From the NCBI GenBank assembly GCA_022579005.1, contig MU401496.1, forward strand, positions 24,703 through 88,702: 64,000 nt of DNA, given 5' to 3'. Position 1 is the first letter of the stretch. Every line of letters starts with the position of its first letter. The stretch comes from Poronia punctata (lineage: Eukaryota > Ascomycota > Sordariomycetes > Xylariales > Xylariaceae). This document shows, piece after piece, positions 38,430 through 49,252 of this stretch. The notes under the pieces were generated by a model, which made no database searches, was not told where the DNA came from, and saw only the letters and a program-made list of their open reading frames with translations. The translations under genes were made by a program, and so were the position numbers.

Positions 38430-38673
38430 GCCAAAGTGGTGTAGTGGTTAACACTCCCGGTACGATGCGCTTCTTGTATCAAAGCCACCCTTGTGTGACG
38501 GACTAGCCCCCCTCTACATAACACAGCTGAGAAAGTACTGGCACGTTGCTTTACGCAGCCCCTGGGAAAAAGAAGGCGCCGTTATAAGAGGGGTCAGCTT
38601 ACCTATAAGAAGGCCCTTTGGTAGGTCGCGTAGCGGTTGACGGGAAATCCAGGTTCGAATCCTGGCTTTGGCT
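38430..38673 (+). tRNA. tRNA-like Pol III gene with about 174-nt insert in the anticodon loop
   Basis: The two ends form tRNA arms. Acceptor GCCAAAG (38430-38436) pairs perfectly with CTTTGGC (38666-38672). D arm GTGT/ACAC (38439-38454). Anticodon stem TCCCG (38455-38459) pairs with CGGGA (38641-38645). T arm CCAGG-TTCGAAT-CCTGG (38649-38665) contains a perfect B box, GGTTCGAATCC; TGGTGTAGTGG is a good A box. A long T run (from about 38679) follows as a Pol III terminator. If the intron is 38466-38639, the loop reads GTACGA then A, giving anticodon ACG (Arg). This model lacks base 26 and has a 3-nt variable loop, so the anticodon is uncertain. It could be a tRNA with an unusually long intron, a decayed tRNA, or another Pol III RNA. 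A second A-box-like word lies at 38626-38636. Confidence 0.55.
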
Positions 38674-38678
38674 TCTCC

Positions 38679-38696
38679 TTTTTTTTTTTTTTTTTC
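38679..38696 (+). terminator. Pol III T-run terminator
   Basis: About 18 T residues, starting a few bases after the tRNA-like 3' end. This is far above the four to six T usually enough for fungal Pol III. Confidence 0.65.
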
Positions 38697-39748
38697 TCTT
38701 TTACATTTTTGACATCCATGTTTCCACTTTTGCAAACAGTGTACATGGAATTGTATCCTGTCGTTTCCCTAGCCTCGTCGTAAGAGGATCATGGTGATGT
38801 TTAAATAAGAATTCTTCTCTTTCTAGAGGACGCTGGTGTTTATCTCCATGGCTTCTCAGGAAGTTGGAATACGTGTGGCATGATATATCGACGTCGCTGA
38901 TCTACCCGCGTCCTAAAGCAAACTACCAAACTGAAGTCCCCTGGGCAGAGTTTTCAATAAAAGATATCAGGACCAGATGCCCCCAAGTCATGCATGCATA
39001 GCCTCACATGAAACCTACAGTTAACTTCTACTAACACGTCGCCTCATATGCCTAACAGACCGAGTAAAACACTTACACATCTAACCACCATATCATATCA
39101 TATCGAGGCCATTGCTGAGATTCCGAGAAGTACCCGGCACTTGCCACTACAAACTACCATCGCACTCTACGTCCAAGCTACCAACTGAACCTACCACCTA
39201 ACCTAGACCAGAAAACAAAAGCCCAAAGCCCAAAGCCACAATGAGAAGAGGGAGAGAGAGACCTCCCTACCTACCAACAAACCGCCGAGAGAAAAGCCAC
39301 AAAAACAAAAGATCAATCGATATGTGGCGTGTGTGTGTGTGTGTGTGCACTGCCACAAAAGCCGGGTGAAACGTAACGTCAGTACGTTACGAGCAGGTAC
39401 CTAGGTACCAAATGATTTTCTTTGCCCTTCTGCCCTCACCCCGCGATTGAAATGCAAAACATACCCTGCCTGACCTATAAACTGTCGATCATTACGCGTG
39501 GTTGAGGGGGAAGATCTCTATACCGACCTACCTACTCGTACTTACTTACTATCTTAATACGTACTTTACTTAGTAGTAATAAAAAGAGTTTCCCCTGCTA
39601 TATATAGAGTTTTATAACGAGGCTGTACACATGGGTATACGTCTTATGAGTGAGTCAGTTAGTACTACAAGTGTTGATGTTGATAATGGCGCGACAGTGG
39701 CAAGAAAGAGTACATACTTTACTTACTTACGTGTACGTCAGAAGGAAA

Positions 39749-39770
39749 GGGGGGGGGGGGGGGGGGGGGG
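39749..39770. repeat. Poly-G tract (22 nt)
   Basis: An uninterrupted G run; the true length is uncertain. Confidence 0.9.
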
Positions 39771-40290
39771 ATCGGTTGTTATAAGGTATGTGGAGATGTT
39801 TTCTAGAATACCTAGGTAGGTACCTACATATTGTAACCGGTACCTATGTAAAGGGTGAGTTTTTATCTTACCTACTAAGTAAGTACCATTAAAAATAAGA
39901 ATAGAAACTACTATCCAAGCAATAAAAGAAATACTACTTTGCCTGTAAATCTATCTATCTATCTCTATGTATACTTGCTGCTATAGGTAAAGTAGGTATT
40001 AGGTATCTTACTTCCAGCCGAGAGACGGTAACGTAAATACGTGCTAGAAAAGACGGGAGTGGTGGAGGGGGTTTGTTAGGAACGCAACGAAACGCAAAGT
40101 TAGGTACCTACTGTACGTGTTATGTAACCATTCTCTGCCCTATCAAACATGGAAAGTGATCGACAATGACATACCTACCTATCCCTCTTTCCCCTCTCCT
40201 CACCCCCACAACACCATCCATCGGCTTTCTCTCCGTTTAATCCTGATTAGAAAAACAGAAGAAGAGGAATTTGTGTGGCGGTGCAAAGAG

Positions 40291-40314
40291 AATCAATCAA
40301 TCAATCAATCAATC
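40291..40314. repeat. AATC tetranucleotide repeat
   Basis: Six copies of AATC. Confidence 0.9.
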
Positions 40315-41644
40315 ACCCCCTTCTGGGGGATTGTGATTATATAGTACGTGTGTTTATTTATTGCGAGGTATTTTGCCCGTTATTACACGTACACTGTGGT
40401 GTTTGGAGAGGGTCGCTTAAATACATCCATCACCGGTCGAGGAGGCCGGACATATGTAGGTAGAACTCAAGAGTGGCTCTCTTTACTCGTAAGTAACCTG
40501 GAAAATGTTGTTATCCTGCAAGATATGGAGGTATATCGAGCTGGTAGTAGTCTGTAAAGTACCTAGATATCATATACCTTGATCAATGATTGGTAGGTAG
40601 GTAGGTACTATGATCTGCCATCTGCTGGTTGCGATACCAATACGAAGAGATTTACACAAGGGAAAGCAACTAAAGATGACGAGTTACCCCCTATATAAAC
40701 TAGGAGATCAACACGTATGTTTTAATAAACACAGTACCTGCAGAATATGTTCCTGCTCGCTTTTCTTTAAATATCTTTTCGCCTCTCTGCTAGGGCTACC
40801 ATATCTATCTGCACGTAAAGGAAAAGTCTACGAGTACATAGAGATACGTACACACAGTAACTAGAGTTTGTTTATTAGTGCATACTTACCTAGCTGATCG
40901 CTGATCGTCAAGTATAGTACCTGTCTCGGTAAAGCATCCGAAGAAAGCATGCAGAACCAAGGCTAGAAGGTCTTGTCGCATTTCTGTATTCCGTATAATT
41001 AATTGTGACAGAATAAAATATCCTTGTTACTGTCCACCCATGTAGTGCTGGACCTACCTATTGGTAGAGAGATCAACGTTGAATGAGCACAGCCACAGAC
41101 GATTATATCGTGAGCCAATAGAAGAGTCAAGGTCTTGAGAGCACGGCGATAACACACCAAAAACATCTAACTCTTGAGAGGGCCGGGTTTGTTTCCGTTC
41201 TCTATCTATTGGCAGGCAACAGAAACGGCGTCTTTTGGTATTTGGATAGGGTAACTCACTAGATTGACGAAGCACCGTATGGCCACGACGGACTTAAAAA
41301 ACAGGCACGCGGCAAGGTAGACAGGCAAGCAAAAGTTAACAACACTCCGCACTTTGACAACCGAGATGCGGTGTAGTGGTGATAGCATGGTAAACGACGC
41401 CACATGTAACTCGATGTCGTGCGGAGCGTTCTGTTACAACGTCGTCTGAGCAATGATAACGGCTGACTGACCAAGCAAGCAATCTCATAAAATCAATAGT
41501 TGCATGTACGCACAGCGTCAAGGACCACCCAAATGGCCAGACGAGTGTGTAACTCCCCCGGGACAAATGTTCGACTTTTTGGTTGTGGCTTGGGAAAACC
41601 GCTTGTCTGGGATGGTAAGTAATCGCAGGAAGTAATACCTATAT

Positions 41645-41664
41645 CCCCCCCCCCCCCCCCCCCC
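41645..41664. repeat. Poly-C tract (20 nt)
   Basis: An uninterrupted C run; the true length is uncertain. Confidence 0.9.
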
Positions 41665-44600
41665 TGTCACCGCATGTGTAACTATTCCTCCGTCTTATCC
41701 TATAATAGTACCTTTTTCGATATAAGACAGATCAGTTGACCTACCTAACTTGCTTAGTATACCTTACCGTGCACCCGGTGAATATCGACTTCTGATCAAG
41801 CCTTTTCTTTGCATTGTATGACGGGCTGTAATAGGATGAGGTGTTCAGCCCATCAATAGTTCCTCCTTCCCCGGACCCGACTTGACATGGTGAAGGGGTT
41901 GGACGGGTATGCCAGGCGGCCCCGCGACGGCACTGGATTTCTACGTAGAAAATTAGCAGGTTAGTCTAGTGTGCCCCTGCGTCATACCTGACTTGTGCGG
42001 CTGGAGAGGAGAACGGTGTGAGCTTGGCGCGTTACGCAGAGATTCGATCAAAGATCCCTAGCATTTCATTGATAGCGATAAAGACTTGGCATGCGGACTG
42101 TGGTAGATACTGTGTACCTTGATAAAAGTAGTCCCCGTTTCTCTAAAGCCAATATGGTTTGGTCTGTATGTACCTACGTGTGTTGTCTAGGGGGGCCCGC
42201 CGCTTGTTCCGAATGGGCAAATCGCTTCAGGGTCTCTCGTCCTGCGGGCAAAGAAAGCTTGAGCCCGTCGCGCGTCGAGGCGAGTATCTGTAATGCGGAC
42301 AACTGTGTATAACGGAGCGTGAGATAATTACCTATAATTCATTATGGGCTTGCGCCCGTAGCGGTAACGTCAAGTTTCGGAATGCCTGCTGTTTCAGAAT
42401 CTGGGTTATCCAAGTAGAACGGAGGGCTGGCTTTAATTGTGAGGTAGATGTAAGGTTGTGATACACAAAGTTATGGTTGTGTAGCCGTTTCACATTCGAG
42501 ACGTGCTGGATCTTCAACGCTATTGGATGGTTAATCTGTCGTAAATGTGGACTAGGCACTTAATAGAACAATGCGTCAACTGCCACGTAGCCGCCCGTCC
42601 GACACTAGGGTCTTATCATAATCAAAAAGTATCGAGCCTACACGTATATTCTGCTGCTTATTTAGTATCGAGTCACCAAGTGTAGCATACCATGTAGACA
42701 TCAAATATTGAAGCGTCAAAACACCGTAAGGCTTACCCGGAAACCCATGGCGCGTCTTGAGGCACAGCGGCAGGAACGCAATCTAAGCCCATCTTTATGC
42801 GTTTCTGAAGGAAATGGCCGTTACGGTCGCGTCGGGGTTTGCTAATGAAGTAGAGACTAGGCCACGAAGAGGAACGACATACTCCGAAGGAAATGATGCC
42901 TGCTACTGGGTGGGGGGAGCACGTGTTGTTTGAGTTGGTTGAAAGGCGCCTTATTGAGGGTATCCTCAGATCCTGGAATTTGTCGCGAGAGCCCGTTTCT
43001 CGATACTGACTGGCTGCTTGGTCAAACAGATATGACATGATTGCCTTCTAGATGTTGTGTAAGTTGGTACATTAGGCGCATATCTCACAATCTTCAACTT
43101 ATCAGAAAGTCGCGACTTGTTGAGGAGCGGCGGGCTCCGACTATCATAGGTGTTGGAGTCGGCTTTGCTAGTTAGTAGGTACAGCGCACAGGCCGCGGTG
43201 AGTGGCACGCGAGTCGCGATGCCACTGCTCGTTCCCACGTCTTGCCTTGCAATACCACCTGTAATGGCAACCAAGTGTGATACCAATGCTTTCTGACGAA
43301 TACTGTCGCTTCGGTAAGTCTCTATCGTCTGTTCAGGCTCTTTAAAGCGTCTGAAAGTAAATTGGAGGGTAAAGTTCAATACATTTAGAATATGGGCACC
43401 AAGGTTAGCACTACACAGTATGGAATGCGCCTAATCTAGGCAAATACGTACTGTGGTTCGGGATTTTGGGTCGTGGAAAAGATCCAGATGGGAAAGAAGT
43501 CCGAAATTTAGGGAGGAAAAATGCGGCATGATGAAACATGACGTCAGCCTGAGGAACAGTGGATCTATTCACCAGTGCTCTAGCGTGATTAGGCATGAAA
43601 TTACTGAAAGCTTCAGAATTGTTCTACCTATTCCGCTCCCATGCCCCCCCTACCGTAGGCTAGCACGGCTAGCTGGCTAGGTCCGTCTCCATTTCGAGAT
43701 TAGAGACCCTAAAACTAGGTTACATCCCATTGGTGTTGTAGGGATTAGGTAGTTCTCACAAGCAAAGCGCTGGCGCGAAGCACTTACCAGTATCAACCTA
43801 GCTTCCCATGTAGGCCACGGCCAAACAACCAAAACAGGACTGATGTCATGCAGAGTGGTATACTACTGTCAGCCATAACACCGACGGTCTGCCTGTGTTT
43901 TGGCTTACAGACATACTACTTACTCGCTAATGTAGGTTGTTACATCACTCCTGTCGTCTATGTATGTGTAAGGCGCTGTCCTTAGTAAGGTGTAGACAGC
44001 GAAGTTGGGAATAGTATTATTCCTGGGGTTTTAAGACCCAATGAAAAGAGGGGCGGAGGCGGGGAGGGGTTTAGACAACAGGGCGCCTAAAGTGCATACT
44101 ACGTGTGCTTGTAGGCTAACGTAGGGTGCTAGCTTTAGCTTGGTAACACCATCGGTTAGTCCTAATCAAGTAATTAACCTACATGGTACGTTCTTGTTCG
44201 ACCTGTTGCTAACGTATCAAGTAGGTACCCTTGAACCAAACTACAAAATAACCTCATCGGCATATTTTTCTTGACACCTAGGGAGCCATTACCATGTATC
44301 CGTAGGTAATTAGTTGCTGGTGTTATCAAATAAGTACTAATAATAGATGATGCTTTATCTGTAGGCAGTAGCATAGATACCAGATCATCCTAACCTTAGG
44401 TAGATTACCAGTCACTCATTGCTGTGTAGTGTTTCTATATATGACTCTTCTGGTGCTATGACCCAAATACCTATCCGCTAGATTTAACCATGGCCAATAA
44501 AAACGTCATATTTTGTATCTTACCTACATATCTACACTCGCCCTGCCCTAGGTATCCTGTACGGCTATGTAGTGTTAGTCCACGTTTGTGGTGGGTTGAG

Positions 44601-47600
44601 TAACCACCTGTACAAGTGTGTAAGAGTCAGTAAGACATAGGTGTCCTACCTTGAATCCCTCAAGTTTTAACCTACTGTGAAGATATCAGGAATGCTTCGT
44701 CCCGGTAGCACATCCGTTGACTACCTACCTGGCCGCCCGGGTACCGTACGGCGTAAGAGTCGGCGCCGACAGCAACCACCAAACAAAGACTACCAATGTA
44801 CACGTAGGGTCGGACATTGCTAATCGCCCGCCAACCCATCCAATCATCCTCATGTCGGATATCGTAGGCTGTAGCACATGCGCCCTGATCCCCGTATGTG
44901 CATACCACGTGGAGATTGTTGCACTAGGGATCTGCGACAGCCAAAAGTTAGGTTCCTACATGGGCGACCGGAAAATCCCACGTGAAAGAACAGCGTTGCT
45001 TGTAGCATAATTAGTACTTGTTCTGAGGATGTGTAGACCGTGCCCCTAACTGCTTCAGACTAAAAGATCCGAGGAAATTAGCAGTAATTACCTACTACCT
45101 AGCACGATACCGTTCAAGTACTAAAGATAGGGCCTCACCTCCTTGCATGGCAACGTTTAAAAGTGCCGGTATGGCGTCATAGGCCTCCGTCTGTTGGATG
45201 CATCATGCCATGACTGTATTCGCAGCACAAGTTTCGAAGCCGGCGCGGCAATGAAGTGTTAGATGGCCTTGGGAACGACGTGCGAAAGGCAGCGCGAATT
45301 CGGTATTGATGCTATATTGTGGGTTTTCTCAAGATTGTAAGGGGTTCATACTGTAGGTAGATCATGAACGGCTCAGACAAGGGTCCTCTGGTCTCCATGA
45401 TTACTCGTGGTGTCGTGATTCCCCTGTTGGAAGTCAACTTCTTGGGTTGGAGCCTTCTGTACATATTAAGGGTGACATTGCGATTCGGATCGACTCCCGG
45501 ATGGTGGGGGTACGATGAAATGGGTACCTTTGGGATCCGTACCATCCAGAAAACGAAATTCAGTCTAGAAGTCCTTCGCGACCAAGGATCGACCGCCGCC
45601 TTGGGATTGAATGCACTAGCTGGCTAACAGTTACTAAGGACTAGAAACCGCGCCGGCACCTCATCCTTCAAGACTAGAGTATGAATCGTTGTAACCACTA
45701 ATACTATCATAGGTATGGGAGGGTTGCTGCCAATTCACAATATCCCTCCCCTATTCCAAAAAGAGGTCGATATTATTGACCATTTTTTAGTCCAATGGAG
45801 AAGGCGTAAATGAAAGTTGGGGTAGCTGTGAAGAAAATCGAACTCGCGTTGCAATAAGGTGAACTTCTGTAAAACGCCGCATACGTACATGCGAAGGATG
45901 GGCGGAACAGAGTCAGCATACTTCCAGGGCAGTCTTGATTATACGCGTATAAACCCCGCCAAGGCCATGATCCCTATTACTGAGTAGTAACGCAGATGTC
46001 GCCGCCTCATATCCTGAAAGACATCGACAAGTCAGTTGGACAAACACGCTGTTGGATTCAACCTTCATATCAGGGCCCAGCCATTTTCCTTTTGCATCCC
46101 AGACGTTGATACCGCACCCCTCCGATCAACCATAAAAAGTAGAAGTACGAGCGTACTCGTAGAGTATCTTGTGGGGCCTTTCAGTGGACCACTGTAATTT
46201 TCTGGTACGGGCAAGCGTATAAATCAGGACGGCGATAGATGCGAACCAGCCAGCCATCTACCCAGCCATTTGAGGCGTCGTGGAGCGATGCTTTGCAGTT
46301 TGGTCCTATTGCAGCATGTAATTCGTGGCGTTCCGCCTAGGCAGTTTACCAGCAGCTTGACGCGTTGGCTCAATTGTCGACATTTAAGAGAACATCTTTA
46401 TTGCTTGCATTTACGATTACCAGGCAGAAAACTGAACTCGTATTGGGAGGTTGAAATTACCTCAACTGGGTGCCACGTGCATATACGAGTATATCTGTAT
46501 TTGCACAGATAAGTCTATTCTGACCTCTTTTACCGCCCACATCAAAACACAGTTGCGATGCTGCAGGTTTTGAACTGTATGGGGAAACGGAACGATCCGA
46601 ACCAAAGTGATCCTGTAAAAGTTGTCGGTTCAGCTGTGACAGCGAGTCGCTGATATAAAGCCGAGTTAGGGATACAAGTTCTGCAACAAAAGTTTGCATA
46701 TACATATTTATCCTGATCCGCAACAGGCGTCAGATCAACTGAGCCTTTGCGACCTTTGCGTATCAGGTCTAAATATACGAACCTCTTATTGTTTACCCTG
46801 TGAACGACGTAGATAAAATGTCGGGCTTAAAAGTTAGATTGCATTTTGCCATACAAAGCGCAAGAGGAGGTATGATAGGAGTGTAGTCAACATAAACCCA
46901 CCAAGTCAAAATGTCTAGGTGGGTACGTTGCTCTACCAATATGTCTCTACTTCTATTGGATGGCGCAAACTTCTCACATAATTTGACAACATAAGATACC
47001 TATAACCTAGTGTAACAGAGAACGGACCGGACCCTGCCTCAGATGGGTGTCGAGTACAAAATAAGCTACAAACCTCATACTGTCAGATGGAGTGCAGCAC
47101 AAGGTACCTTTCTTGCGCCGCCCAAGCGACTCCAAGACGAATACAGAGGAGGGCTTGAGGGATTTCCGACGCCCCCTTAGTATCTAATAAACACCCTACC
47201 CATTTACGCCCAGTGCGCGGCCTGAGAAGCCAGTTTTCGAGTACTTGCGGAGAACGCCAGACCCCTGCCCCTCATATGGGACCCTATGGAGACCCAAGTA
47301 TGTCGGGCCTACCTCGTCTAACCTAGGATATATCCCAAGCGCTCTACATCAATGTGCTTTTACAATATCCACCCGTTACAATCGGCGTGCCCTCCACCAT
47401 CCGCCATCCGCCATCCCACCTCCTGCCCCCCGCGGCCGAGCTCATTCGGGATCATGTATAATAATCGCTATCGCGCGCGGGCAAGTCGACACGATCGCGC
47501 TCAGTTTATTGCCAACCTCCCTACTCGAACACAGTTGAGTAACGTCCCACACCGAAGCCAGCTATGAATGCATCCAAAAGCTGCATAGTACCCGTGGTGA

Positions 47601-49252
47601 TTAGGTATTTCTGACATGGCTATGTAAGCTATGGGCTCTTTGGCTTAACTACATGTAGACATTCGATCGGATCCTACATGCCTTGAAGTACTCTTGGTAG
47701 TAGGTATTTTAAGCTTTTACCCAACAAGTACCACTTACATGCTTTGCGTCAACCTCTATATGGGTGCTCATAAGTGCTTAGTCTAGGCTTTGCGAGCACC
47801 GACCATATGGCGTGCATGTTACAACGGCAACAGTATCATCGATGTACTATGTATGGTTCTCACTCGTAGTCTCGCCTTTCGTATTGATGTGTGTGTGTGT
47901 GTGTGAAAAACCCTTAATATGCAAAAAAAAAATGTAGATCCCGCGATGTAGATCATGCAGTTTGTATAATTTTCCCATGAGGGCCTAAAACAAACGATTT
48001 AAGAACAGCATGTGTAAAGTGCAGGCTGATTAGAAGCCAAAGTACCTATCTCCAGTCTCGCTAATTTGTCTACACGTAGGTACATGCGTTTAAGTGTAAA
48101 GGTACAGATGGTCGACTGCGATTTACCAAATCGATCGGGCCCTTGAACCTATGTTATATACATAATACCTCGCAGGACACCTTGTACCCACACTTTACCA
48201 GGGTGCGAAGTACCTCTCAAATCGTACATCTGGAGCTAGGCGCGTATACCCGTCCACGACCTTGTAAAAGCATTATTGCTAGGTACCCAAGTACGGTACA
48301 ATTTTTAGTAGCTGTTGCTATATTAGTTCAACGGTTGACTAATTTTCACCTAGACTAATTTGTCTAGCCTTAGAGGCTAGGTACATTTGTATGCTGGGTA
48401 GCTCTCTCTTCTCTGCCTACCAACGTAGATGTACATGCCCGATGAGGTACCTCCCTCTCGCAATCCATAATAAGGCCCCGTCGCCTTCCTCCTTGCTACT
48501 ACTTCTACTACAAGGTTCCTCCTTGTCTCTCGCTTATTACACATACCAAGCCAGCGCCAGTCGCTCCGTCTGTCGCTTTAATACCCGATACTTTTATTAC
48601 ACCTACCTACACTACACTTCTGTCTGACGTTCATATCGTCGGTCGCTTTCCCCCGTGGGATAATATGTACTATTTTCCCATTCTTGTTCTCTGTCCACTC
48701 ATCTTATCGGCTCGGCGGTTATTTGTTAGCAGGGCGTGATTCTATTGCGGACTGTCGGCCTTGCGATCATTTGCCAAACTCGTCATTTTCGGCGCCGGCG
48801 TTCACATCACGAAGAGCACACACACAGCCCATGATACCAGACCGCGCCCCCGGAATCGTATCGGGACCACGCCATTTCCACTGCTGTTCGCTGCGTTAAA
48901 CACAGATTCGCCGAATCACTGAGTCGACCTGCCCGCCTTACCCGGTAACTAACAAGGTTGTAACGCTATTTAAAAGCTTCACCACCCCCCGGTCACTCTA
49001 TCTGCGAAACAGCCTCATCCATCACTGGCTTGTGTTCTGGCCTCTTATAGGCTGTGTCAAATTCGACTCTTGGTCCTTGCATTTCTTTCTTGAGCGTTCC
49101 CGGCGCAATATTCTGGAACCCTGGCGCATAAGGGATTCCCGACAAAATATATCTCCCTTCGTCTCTTTGATATATACAACTTTTCGACTAGTTTATCCCG
49201 GATCAGTGCTGTTACCCTTTGCGACAGGAGCGATCGGCTCTCTTACGTCTAG

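Larger units (their letters stand above)
38674..49252. other. Gene-poor interval, 10.6 kb
   Basis: No gene is supported in either strand. Composition is mixed rather than strongly AT-rich, so it does not look like typical RIP-mutated transposon DNA. It holds (GT)n at 39328-39346, G22 at 39749-39770, AATC units at 40291-40314, C20 at 41645-41664, (GT)n at about 47887-47905 and very many GTACCTA/TAGGTAC words. The longest open frame (42966-43379, minus, 137 codons) has no known domain. The last 800 bases are pyrimidine-rich and probably belong to the promoter and leader of the CP2 gene. Confidence 0.6.

Noticed and set aside
41369..41395. tRNA D-arm-like GCGGTGTAGTGGTGATAG
   Set aside because: No B box or paired acceptor follows within tRNA distance.
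42966..43379. 137-codon minus-strand frame in the gene-poor interval
   Set aside because: No recognisable domain, and one such frame is expected by chance in 10 kb.
45364..45627. Hydrophobic 87-codon frame
   Set aside because: Looks membrane-like but has no family motif; an open frame on the opposite strand overlaps it.
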